Shown here piece after piece: positions 19,340 to 28,215 of a DNA stretch of 64,000 nucleotides (position 1 is the stretch's first letter; every line of letters starts with the position of its first letter). The position numbers and the translations under genes are program-made. The notes under the pieces are model-generated. The model searched no databases. It saw nothing but the letters and a program-made list of their open reading frames with translations, and was not told where the DNA came from. The stretch comes from Pachysolen tannophilus NRRL Y-2460 (taxonomy: Eukaryota > Ascomycota > Pichiomycetes > Alaninales > Pachysolenaceae), in NCBI GenBank assembly GCA_001661245.1, contig KV454014.1, positions 739,370 through 803,369 on the forward strand, in the 5' to 3' direction.

Positions 19340-21280
19340 TTAATCAAATAAACCTTTTACTCTATAAATATTTTGTGTTGGACCTAATTCTTCTTTTTCT
19401 TGGTTTATATCCTCATTTCTATCATTAACATTCAATAAATTCAGTTTTCTTTTCTTGGTGTATTCGCTAAATACATCATTTTGTTGATTTATTTTTTTAA
19501 ACTCTTCTGTTCTCTTTTTAATAAAATTTGTAGCTACTTGATCTTGATTATTATCATTCCATAATATAGATTGACCTTCACCATTTCTTGTAGAATATTC
19601 ATGTGGTCGTAATGGAAGTTCAGATGACAATATTTCATTGTTTTTACCTGGTAAAATATTAGATAGTTGAAATTTTCTCTTGTTCCCGTTTAATGTTGGA
19701 TTTTTTAACTGAGTGGAAGTGGATGTGAAATTAGAAGTGACAGCATTATTATTATTGTTATTGTTAATTTCAATACCTGAATTCTGTGGAAACTCATTAT
19801 CGTGGATATCAGTAGGCAAAGAGTCATCTTGTTCAGGAACAAATAACGAATTCTGATGTTTTTCATTTGATTCTTTAGAAGTAGTATTATTAGGTTTATT
19901 TGGTTTTTTGAAAAAAGTAGGGAAATTTATATTCTCCTGGTTACTAACTTCGATATCTCCATCTTCGTTATCTATTATATTATCATCTTTTAATATTTCA
20001 ATATTTGGTATTATTAAATCCTTGGTGTTTATACCATTATTCCTATTAGCGGTAGAAGACGAATCTCTAGTTGTAATATTCTCACCTTCTTGTTGAGCAT
20101 TCATATTATCACTTTCAGAATCAGTTAATAAAATTAATTCAATTTTAAATAACTCTAAACCTTCATTAACATTATCTATAGTGTTGGAAATATTCTTTTC
20201 ATTAAAAGTATTGTCAGAAACTTCACATCTTTTAGTAAATAAAATTGGATATCCTGGGTTATTAAGTAAAATTTCAACAAAGTTTAAACATTGTTGTCTC
20301 TGTTGTTGATGATTGAAAAATTGACTACCATCTCTTTGAAACCCAAATTGATTTTTCTTTTTACCCATAAATGAAGAATTATTTATTGAATTCACCAAAT
20401 TTATAAATGTCTTAAAATCTTTCAATCTATAGACAATATTTAATCTTTCATTTAGGTTATTATCTTCTAATGCCAATGCATCTTCATCCACAATATTATC
20501 TCCAAGTAAATCGTCCAAACTTACACCAATTGTTAGTGACATTGGTTGTTTCAAAACTTGAGATTCTTTATTTGTATTTAAATTTTTACCTTTAATTATC
20601 GTTGTAGAAGAAGTTGTTAATAATTGTTGTTTATTGAATCCAATTAAATTTAATTTCCTTTGTTTCAATAGTATTTCAATTTTAAAATCTTCAATAGTAG
20701 ATGGGAACATATCCAAGAAATTTTTCAAAATTAAAGATTCAATCATCAAATAATGGATTCTATCTGAATAATTACCAACTTTATTATCATTTTTATTCTG
20801 ATCAATATATAATTTTTTATATATTTTATCAATTTTCAAATCAAAATTATTTTTACACCTAACAAAATTTAATGAGTATTGTTTTTGTAAATGATTCTTT
20901 AAGCTAATTTGTATAAATATCTTATTACGTGATCTATTTATACCATTTCTCATTGTTGATTCGTTTATCGTAAATTTGAAAAAATCAACATGACCATCAT
21001 TACTCGAAGATGATATCTTATAACTTCTAAACAAAATCGATAATTGCCTTGAATTAATTAAAAACGTAAGCTCTTTCTCCAACTTGTAAGAATCAAAAAA
21101 CTTTGAAGCGCTAAATGAAATATTTAACAATGTTGTCTTGGATAAATTAATTGAAGATATCTTAAGGTGATCAGCATTGATATTAAATTTTATAGTATCA
21201 GACACCGTAGATAAAGAATAGATTGCCTTGGTCCATAATAATTGATTCTCTGATGAATTTATAGTCGCTTGGAATGACAT
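19340..21280 (-). CDS. DDC1: DNA-damage checkpoint clamp subunit Ddc1 (Rad9 homologue)
   Basis: 646 residues. The N-terminal half resembles the Rad9/Ddc1 PCNA-like fold, starting MSFQATINSSENQLLWTKAIYSLS. Yeast Ddc1, as I recall it, starts with a very similar MSFKATITESGKQ and an RAIYVLST block. The C-terminal half is a hydrophilic, N- and S-rich tail, where the checkpoint proteins are phosphorylated by Mec1. It would form the 9-1-1 clamp with Rad17 and Mec3. Sequence similarity is low outside the first 150 residues, as is normal for the family. Confidence 0.85.
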   Translation of the reverse strand: MSFQATINSSENQLLWTKAIYSLSTVSDTIKFNINADHLKISSINLSKTTLLNISFSASKFFDSYKLEKELTFLINSRQLSILFRSYKISSSSNDGHVDFFKFTINESTMRNGINRSRNKIFIQISLKNHLQKQYSLNFVRCKNNFDLKIDKIYKKLYIDQNKNDNKVGNYSDRIHYLMIESLILKNFLDMFPSTIEDFKIEILLKQRKLNLIGFNKQQLLTTSSTTIIKGKNLNTNKESQVLKQPMSLTIGVSLDDLLGDNIVDEDALALEDNNLNERLNIVYRLKDFKTFINLVNSINNSSFMGKKKNQFGFQRDGSQFFNHQQQRQQCLNFVEILLNNPGYPILFTKRCEVSDNTFNEKNISNTIDNVNEGLELFKIELILLTDSESDNMNAQQEGENITTRDSSSTANRNNGINTKDLIIPNIEILKDDNIIDNEDGDIEVSNQENINFPTFFKKPNKPNNTTSKESNEKHQNSLFVPEQDDSLPTDIHDNEFPQNSGIEINNNNNNNAVTSNFTSTSTQLKNPTLNGNKRKFQLSNILPGKNNEILSSELPLRPHEYSTRNGEGQSILWNDNNQDQVATNFIKKRTEEFKKINQQNDVFSEYTKKRKLNLLNVNDRNEDINQEKEELGPTQNIYRVKGLFD

Positions 21281-21703
21281 AACACGCTTCTATATCCTAT
21301 CAACCTCTCAACATTTAAAAATCCAATCTATAATGTTAAATGTTAAAAAGTCTTGATTGATCTCTTCCTTTATTTTTATTATTTTTTGGTTTTTTGGTTT
21401 TTTGGTTTTTTGTTTTTTTTAAAGGTAAACAAACAGACAAGATTAGAACGCCGACATTTACAAGATACTTTTAAATAAAAGCCAAATAAATAATAACTTT
21501 GACAACAAACACTTGATTCATTTACTCATTTCATTGATTACTCGATTAAATTAATGATAGTTATCTATGAACTATACCGTAACTGAACTATAAAAAAAAA
21601 AAAAAAAAGAAAAAAGAAAGAAATGAAGAAAGAAAAAAAGACAAGATAATGTAAGCAATTAAAAAAGTTAAATTTAAAATTGCGTAATTAAATGACTTTC
21701 TCT
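21281..21703. other. Intergenic region: DDC1 promoter and upstream 3' end
   Basis: 423 bases. Three perfect tandem copies of TTTTTTGG plus a partial copy lie at 21382-21412, and an A-rich stretch lies at 21590-21640. No gene is visible. Confidence 0.5.
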
Positions 21704-23791
21704 CTATTTATTCATAAGGGTTTCAACACCAATACATATACAATCTTTCTTGATTCTTACGATACCATTATCATCAACATAGAATGGATTAATATTAGAA
21801 TAACCTCCAAAACTAATTGGTGATGGACCCCATGTTGGAATAAAGCAAATTTCATTCCAACCACAAGTCTTTGAACATTGGTAATAATCAGCCCAATTCA
21901 AATCTTCTAAAAATTGGGATAATTCTTTAGAAACAGAAACAATTTGTTCATGAAGGCTTGCCGAAAGTAATTTATTTTGTCTTTCAGAATCATCATATTT
22001 TGGAAGGTATTCAATATCTAATAAATTTTTTGCTAAATCAAAACAAGTTTGTAATTGGGTTATTATCTTTGATTGAACATTTGAGATTGCAACCCAAATT
22101 AAGAAATCAGCATCCGTCTTTAAAGTGGTATCATATGGATGAACATAATCCCATAACATCATCTTGAACATATCATTTTTCTGTTCTGTGGAATCAAAAT
22201 CAAAATGCAGATCTGTATATCTTCTTAATACGTTATAAGTATATGCTGTTGTATTTTTAGCAAGCCTATCAATAATTTGTAATTGATGTTTAACCGAAGA
22301 CTCATCAGATAATTCAACTGGTTGATAATCCAGTAAATAAGTTTTCATTGTATTGTTTAAAGTTAATAATATTGGTGCAAATTTACCAACAATAAGATCT
22401 GTAACTTCTTGCCAATTTGTTGAAAAAGTTGGATCAAAACCAGGACCTGTTAATAAATCATCAAGTTCAGAAAATATAGTTGATTTGACATCAGATGTTG
22501 CATTCAAGATACGTCTTTGATAAGTATCTGGTGATAAATAAGTTTTATTTAAAAAAGTCACAAATTTAGAATAATCAACTTGAATACGTGGATCTCCATC
22601 ATAAACACGAGCACCTGCTTGATAATGTTCATAGGCTACGGCACCTTGATAAATATCAATTACAGCAGTTCTATTTTTGACCAAATTGTCCTCACTAGTT
22701 GATTCAACAACTTTAGTATCAATTAATTCTCTAGTTTCTAATCTTTTTGTTTGTGATTTTTCTTCTTCTTCTGCTTCTTCTTCTGTTAAAGCAGGTTCTT
22801 CAGGGAATCCAATATATTGAGTAACATTTGTCATTGTTGTATTTTTAATCAATTTAACTTTATCAAAGAAATCACAAATGATGATTTCAAAACCAATTTC
22901 TAATCTTATAACACCATCTAATTTTCTTCCATTAGAATTACCCCATTCACAAACATCTTCTGCAATGTTACCATCTCCATGACCAGTGCCATCCGTACTG
23001 TTTTTATTTCCCAGTTCCACCATTATCATTTGGGTATCCATTTCACCTGTACTTGTCTTTGCAGCAGAAGCACCACCTAAATAGATTAATTTATCTAAAG
23101 GTTGAGTAACTTCAAAAACTAATAATGAAGGTAAGTTACCACCAAACATACCACCATGTTTTCCACCACCTGGTCCACCACCACCTGGAGGACTGCCTCC
23201 ATTATTGCCGCCATTACCAAAATTTGCCTTTCCTGTTCTAGTTATGGTAACACCAGTTTCACCTTCTTTATCAGCATTTGAAGTTGAAGTTGTAGTATCA
23301 GTACTAGTGGTAGATCCAGGTTTTTTATGGAAACCTGGATGATGTCCACGACCTCCTCCTCTATTAAAACCTCTAAAATCGTAACTAAATTCCCAATCCA
23401 TTGCAACCCACTCTGGTCCATCAGGAACTAATCCATCACCATTTGCATGATATAATAACGTACCACTTGGAATATAAGCTGGGAAAAAACTTACACTAAT
23501 AGGATTAATATCAGCATTTTTCTGTTTAACAGCATTATAAACTTCATTAAATATAGCTGATGAATTTAAAAAATCTAATTGTGCTGAATTTAAATATGTT
23601 TGAAAAGTATCAACTGAAAAATCAGTATATTTGGGATCTGGTACAGAAACTTTACTACCACCAAAAGATGAAATATAACCAGCATAACCAATTAAAGAAG
23701 CAATAACTACAATTAAAACATATCTAATTGCCCTCTTAATAGAAAATGAATCCTTTGGATCTGTCTCCAGCAAGCTCGAATATTGAAACAT
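21704..23791 (-). CDS. Large type II membrane protein of unknown function
   Basis: 695 residues from the ATG at 23791. One hydrophobic segment at about 21-41 follows a basic cytosolic tail (SIKRAIRY), so the large remainder should face the lumen or outside; several N-x-S/T sites agree. The segment PAYIPSGTLLYHANGDGLVPDGPEWVAMDWEFSY looks like a conserved fungal motif I have seen in uncharacterised proteins, but I cannot name it. A glycine/proline-rich low-complexity stretch (about 185-215) and an acidic run interrupt it. The end has a cysteine pattern, YQCSKTCGWNEICFIPTWGPSPISFGGYSN being its start region, then CIC. No enzymatic motif is recognised. Confidence 0.8.
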   Translation of the reverse strand: MFQYSSLLETDPKDSFSIKRAIRYVLIVVIASLIGYAGYISSFGGSKVSVPDPKYTDFSVDTFQTYLNSAQLDFLNSSAIFNEVYNAVKQKNADINPISVSFFPAYIPSGTLLYHANGDGLVPDGPEWVAMDWEFSYDFRGFNRGGGRGHHPGFHKKPGSTTSTDTTTSTSNADKEGETGVTITRTGKANFGNGGNNGGSPPGGGGPGGGKHGGMFGGNLPSLLVFEVTQPLDKLIYLGGASAAKTSTGEMDTQMIMVELGNKNSTDGTGHGDGNIAEDVCEWGNSNGRKLDGVIRLEIGFEIIICDFFDKVKLIKNTTMTNVTQYIGFPEEPALTEEEAEEEEKSQTKRLETRELIDTKVVESTSEDNLVKNRTAVIDIYQGAVAYEHYQAGARVYDGDPRIQVDYSKFVTFLNKTYLSPDTYQRRILNATSDVKSTIFSELDDLLTGPGFDPTFSTNWQEVTDLIVGKFAPILLTLNNTMKTYLLDYQPVELSDESSVKHQLQIIDRLAKNTTAYTYNVLRRYTDLHFDFDSTEQKNDMFKMMLWDYVHPYDTTLKTDADFLIWVAISNVQSKIITQLQTCFDLAKNLLDIEYLPKYDDSERQNKLLSASLHEQIVSVSKELSQFLEDLNWADYYQCSKTCGWNEICFIPTWGPSPISFGGYSNINPFYVDDNGIVRIKKDCICIGVETLMNK

Positions 23792-24984
23792 AATCAAACC
23801 TTGTTCTTTTTCTTTTTAATACATATATATGTATATATTATTATATATCCACCTTTTTATCCACCTCCTTATTCAATACATAATAATAATAATAATACTA
23901 TTTTTATTAAAAAATTGAAATTTTAAATAAAAGCATACTTTGACAACCTTTTTATACAGAAAGCCTTAGATCTTTAAGATACGCAGCAAAAAAAATTAAA
24001 AAAATAAAAAAAACTCCCCACCCCCTGTCCACCGGACTTATTTTCATTTCACACCAAAAAACAATAGAAAAACACATACTAACCGGATTCCGGAAAAGAA
24101 GTTAAACCAAATAATCTCTAACAAAAAAAAAAAAAATTACAGAAACCGNNNNNNNNNNNNNNNNNNNNNNNNNNNNNNNNNNNNNNNNNNNNNNNNNNNN
24201 NNNNNNNNNNNNNNNNNNNNNNNNNNNNNNNNNNNNNNNNNNNNNNNNNNNNNNNNNNNNNNNNNNNNNNNNNNNNNNNNNNNNNNNNNNNNNNNNNNNN
24301 NNNNNNNNNNNNNNNNNNNNNNNNNNNNNNNNNNNNNNNNNNNNNNNNNNNNNNNNNNNNNNNNNNNNNNNNNNNNNNNNNNNNNNNNNNNNNNNNNNNN
24401 NNNNNNNNNNNNNNNNNNNNNNNNNNNNNNNNNNNNNNNNNNNNNNNNNNNNNNNNNNNNNNNNNNNNNNNNNNNNNNNNNNTTTTCGGTTTTCTGAATT
24501 TTTTTGCTTAGCTATTAATTAACTGTAGCAGCTCTGAGTGATGACACCAATTTAATTAAATTAACTTGCAGAATGGGCTATGGGTGGCGGCGGTAATAAA
24601 GAGAATTATCATGATAAAGGAACAGCAGTGAAACAAAAAAAAAAAGACAATGAATTACTACTTTTGTTACTTTCTATCAGACATGAAAGCAGTATAGTAG
24701 TGATAAGTGTTGTAAATAAATAGTCTTTATCTATATATGAGATATGAATTAATGTTATCTATTATTTATTACGTAGTTTTTTTTTGGCCGCGAAAAGGGT
24801 AATAACAGTAAAAATTTACTAAAATGTTTTATTTATTATTATAATATTAAGATTTAAGTACTATTTACTTCTCACACCCTTAATAAGATTAAACAACTAA
24901 TTGACTAAATAAAGAAATAAAATTTTAATATTATACTTGAAATAGGTAAAAAAATGCATTATCGTACATTTATTTCAAATTGGG

Positions 24985-25030
<46 letters not shown>

Positions 25031-25036
25031 CATTTT
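23792..25036. other. Intergenic region with assembly gap
   Basis: About 1.2 kb that includes a run of N at 24149-24482. To its left, CCGGATTCCGG at 24083-24093 is a near-palindromic CGG-N3-CCG site, about 295 bases upstream of the membrane-protein gene. Sequence on both sides of the gap is A/T-rich, and a TA microsatellite lies at 24986-25030. No gene is visible in the readable part. Confidence 0.6.
24149..24482. other. Assembly gap (N run)
   Basis: 334 unread bases. The readable edges, CAGAAACCG on the left and CGGTTTTCTG on the right, are close to inverted copies of one another. Confidence 0.99.
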
Positions 25037-26152
25037 TTAAGTTATTTTATGACACCATTCATGATTAGTAGTGTTGCCCCACATGATTTCGGATAAATTA
25101 TCAAATAAATATTTAGAAATTTCTCCCCATTGATTATTTATCTTTGTTGGAATTTTTATATCATTACCCTTTGGGGGTCTTATTAAACCAATTGGTGAAA
25201 TGAAAAAATAAGTACCACAAGCAAAAGCTTCTAATAATCTATTTTCTTTTGAAGCTTTTATTAAATCATCAATTGTAAATTCTTTTTCAACAATTTTTTC
25301 ACCTTTTAAATTTAATAATTGTATAACTGATTTTCTTGTAATACCAGGTAAAATTAAATTTGAACTCAACGGGCACGTGACCACCTCTTTAATACCATCA
25401 TCATTAATCCATGATATAAATAAATTAGAACCACCAGTTTCAGTTACTATATTATTTTCACCAAATAACCAAAGAGTTAAATCAAACCCTTTTTCAATGC
25501 ATGTAGCTTCTGCAACAGCTGTTGGACCATAATTTGCACCTAATTTTGTATTACCAAAACCTCCTGGCCAAGCTCTAACATGTGATTTAGAATCATTTGA
25601 ATATAATTTTAATGGTGTAAAATTATCATAATTTAAAGCAGATTTGGATTGTGCTGCAATAATATATAATCTTGAACGTTTTGGACCTTTTAAACCAAAA
25701 CAATTATTAATACCTATATGATTTGGTCTTACATAAACATGACCATTAATTGGTATAAATTTTGAATCAATTTCTAACCATTTATCCATGATTTTAATAA
25801 CTTCTTCTCCATTGAAATTTGGTAACAGAATTCTAGTTGATGAATTATTTAACCTATTCATGTTCTCTGTTGGTCTAAATGTCCTAATACTTTTACCATC
25901 TTTTGATTTATAAGCTTTCATACCTTCAAAACATTCAATTGCATAATGTAAAACAGATGCGGCTGGATCCAATTTAAAATCTTCAGTTGGAATAATTTCT
26001 GGATCATGCCAACCAAAATCACTATCATAATCAATCACAACCATATGATCAGAAATAGAACCTAATGGTAACTCATTGGGATCATTAAATTTAGTAGGAT
26101 TAATTTTTTTAGTAATTTTCAACTTTGAAAAATCTATTTCTGCTAAAGTCAT
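25037..26152 (-). CDS. BAT2: Branched-chain amino acid aminotransferase, divergent cytosolic type
   Basis: A 371-residue PLP enzyme of fold type IV that transfers amino groups between leucine, isoleucine or valine and 2-oxoglutarate. The PLP lysine is K203 (NTKLGANYGP). SVLHYAIECFEGMKAY (66-81), the GHVYVRPNHIG region and RAWPGGFGNTKLG are family blocks. There is no mitochondrial presequence, and an in-frame stop lies shortly upstream, so it should be cytosolic like Bat2. Oddities: the usual EVGTMN loop reads ETGGSN (238-243), and the PLDGTILPG loop reads PLSSNLILPG, so substrate range may differ. Upstream Gcn4-type sites and a TATATAAG at 26252-26259 (minus) fit amino-acid control. Which paralogue it is remains unsure. 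Confidence 0.85.
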   Translation of the reverse strand: MTLAEIDFSKLKITKKINPTKFNDPNELPLGSISDHMVVIDYDSDFGWHDPEIIPTEDFKLDPAASVLHYAIECFEGMKAYKSKDGKSIRTFRPTENMNRLNNSSTRILLPNFNGEEVIKIMDKWLEIDSKFIPINGHVYVRPNHIGINNCFGLKGPKRSRLYIIAAQSKSALNYDNFTPLKLYSNDSKSHVRAWPGGFGNTKLGANYGPTAVAEATCIEKGFDLTLWLFGENNIVTETGGSNLFISWINDDGIKEVVTCPLSSNLILPGITRKSVIQLLNLKGEKIVEKEFTIDDLIKASKENRLLEAFACGTYFFISPIGLIRPPKGNDIKIPTKINNQWGEISKYLFDNLSEIMWGNTTNHEWCHKIT

Positions 26153-26731
26153 TTTATCTCTAGGCTTTTATAACTAATTATTTTGAAAAAATAAATTAAA
26201 ATAAAACAAGAAAAATCAATTCAACTCAAGTCAAGACAATAAAAAGGCCTTCTTATATAACAATTTTTAAAACTATTATTACTCATCAAAAAAATTATAA
26301 TAAACCTTTAAAGGTAACTAACGCCTTTTCTTTTCCTTCCGTAGAGTCATAAGGCAAAACAAGGTAATCCGCGGGTTGGCCTGAAACTTTTTACATTTTC
26401 TTTTTGAGGGGATTTTCAACCGCCAAGATAGCGCAGGAAAATGGAAGGGAAAAGATAAGGGAAAAAATATTTTTTTTTGCTGGCCGCTGGCAAGCACGCG
26501 GACAAAAAGTGAACATGTGGGTCAGTGAGTCAGTGAGCCGAACCAGTGGGCCAGAACCTGAGCCTGAGCCTGAGCTTGAGCGTGAACTTCAACTTCGGCT
26601 CGGGCTTGAACTTCGGCTTGAGCTTGAACTTGCACTTAGGCGGCCCCCGCGGACTACAATACTAAACTGAACAAAACAACAATTATTCAAACTGTTTATT
26701 CATATATATATATATATATACATTTACCCAT
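26153..26731 (-). promoter_or_regulatory. Promoter region of the aminotransferase gene, with Gcn4-like sites
   Basis: A 579-base region. TGAGTCA at 26526-26532 and TGACTC (minus strand) at 26344-26349 match the Gcn4/AP-1 core. CCGCGG occurs at 26369-26374 and 26647-26652. The right half (26404-26660) is far richer in G+C than the rest of the window and holds the hexamer array listed next. An 88-codon open frame here is a by-product of that array. Confidence 0.55.
26554..26637. repeat. Degenerate hexanucleotide tandem array
   Basis: Fourteen consecutive 6-base units of the form GARCYT (GAGCCT, GAGCTT, GAACTT, CGGCTT and similar) run without a break. Just before it, GTCAGTGA is repeated twice at 26521-26536. 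Period six without a coding feature suggests a minisatellite. Confidence 0.8.
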
Positions 26732-27613
26732 CTATTTTCTATTTCCCATGACTCTATTGCCTCCTTTTTGTCTTGACGCACCTGTAGGTACCCAATTTCC
26801 TGTTTCCCTTTGATTATTGAGATCTCCACCAATTCCATTTTTGAATAATTGTTGTTGCTGCTGTTGCAGTTGTTGTTGCAGTTGTTGTAATTGTTGTAAT
26901 TGTTGTTGTTGCAGTTGTTGTAATTGTTGCAATTGTTGTTGTTGTTGGAACTGACCATTAGTAGTAAATGAGTTTGCTACATTATAATTAATTCCTTGTG
27001 CTTTGGCAGCAAGCAATCTTTCAACTTTGTCACCGTGTCTTTCACCATGTTTACCATCTTTTTTCAATGCATAACTTATCTTACACTGTCTATTCATTAA
27101 ATATTGATTATTCATTTCTTTCATAGCATGATCAGATGAATCAAAATTGTTAAAATATAAAAAACCATAACCTTTTGATGCACCAGTTTCTTCATCTCTA
27201 ACTATCACTGGAGGCTTCAGAAATTTACCAAAAGTTTTAAATGTCTCATATAAAAATTTTTCATCAACTAAATTGTCCAAATTACCAATATATAATGTAG
27301 CACCAAGATCAAGTTCTTTTTGATTTTCCAGTATAACTCTTTTAACCCTTATAGGTCTTCCAAAAAGTTGAATCCCATTCATAAGACGCTCAGCATATTC
27401 AACATCCTTTTCAGTTCTAAATTCTACAAACCCATACCCTTGATATGTATTTAAAACTCTATCTTTGGGCATCTTTAAAAAAACAACTGGCGCCGCTTGT
27501 AACATCAATTCATATAATATACTCTCTGTTACCTCAGGCGTTAAATTCCCCACATATACTGTAGCATCTTGGTTTCTTTCAGTATCTAATGGCCTTTTAG
27601 GATTATAACTCAT
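26732..27613 (-). CDS. HSH49: U2 snRNP SF3b subunit Hsh49 (SF3B4)
   Basis: 293 residues with two RNA-recognition motifs. RRM1 has RNP2 VYVGNL (19-24) and RNP1 GYGFVEF (59-65). RRM2 has LYIGNL (107-112) and KGYGFLYF (147-154). The linker RVILENQKELDLGA and the end ISYALKKDGKHGERHGDKVERLLAA match SF3B4, which holds U2 snRNP at the branch site. Unlike the 213-residue S. cerevisiae protein, this one has a C-terminal Q/L tail made of QQL repeats. Their leucines are coded by TTG, TTA and CTG interchangeably. Confidence 0.95.
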   Translation of the reverse strand: MSYNPKRPLDTERNQDATVYVGNLTPEVTESILYELMLQAAPVVFLKMPKDRVLNTYQGYGFVEFRTEKDVEYAERLMNGIQLFGRPIRVKRVILENQKELDLGATLYIGNLDNLVDEKFLYETFKTFGKFLKPPVIVRDEETGASKGYGFLYFNNFDSSDHAMKEMNNQYLMNRQCKISYALKKDGKHGERHGDKVERLLAAKAQGINYNVANSFTTNGQFQQQQQLQQLQQLQQQQLQQLQQLQQQLQQQQQQLFKNGIGGDLNNQRETGNWVPTGASRQKGGNRVMGNRK

Positions 27614-28215
27614 ATCCTTCTATCTTTCTTTTTTTTTCTTTCTTTATTGATCTCACCAATTACTCACTCTATCGTTAATACGGTTTTATTCCTATAAAAT
27701 TATCAAAGTTTTTATCTTTTCTTTTACCCTGCAGAGAGAAGGTGAAAATTTCTGAAAAATTTTTTTCACCCAAAACCCATTGAAAAGAAGACTTTTAATA
27801 AGTTTCTTCTTTCTCTTTCTTTCTTTCTTTTTTTTTCTCTCTATATTTGATACCATTCAGGACTTAATCTAGATGGATCTAGGAGATTTTTGGTTACGTT
27901 CTGTAACTGTATCTCTTGGATTTGTCGTTTTTTATATTCTTAATTGCCTTTATATACAAATACAAGAAATTGTTTTTGGTTTCTTTTGGATTAAGAAGTT
28001 TTTTCTTTTTCCATTGAAATTTTTCTATAGTTATTAAGATTGAATAGAATTAAGATCCAAGATAAAAAATCCCAAACCCGGTTTATCGCTTGGTAGTTCT
28101 TTTAAATAACTGTGAAGCTTCATGCCCGGGTTATATTTATTTATATTTATACATGTTTATCTATATACAGCTGTATCATTATTATCATCATTGTCATCAT
28201 CATCATCATCCTCTA
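27614..28215. other. Intergenic region: HSH49 promoter
   Basis: About 600 bases, pyrimidine-rich near HSH49 and ending in an ATC trinucleotide run at 28180-28212 beside the next gene's stop. A 54-codon open frame (27873-28037, plus) is listed among the findings. No other gene is seen. Confidence 0.5.

Noticed and set aside
26404-26670. 88-codon frame with EPEPEPELE-type repeats
   Set aside because: Its length is explained by the hexamer array and it lies in the aminotransferase promoter. No domain or leader is seen.
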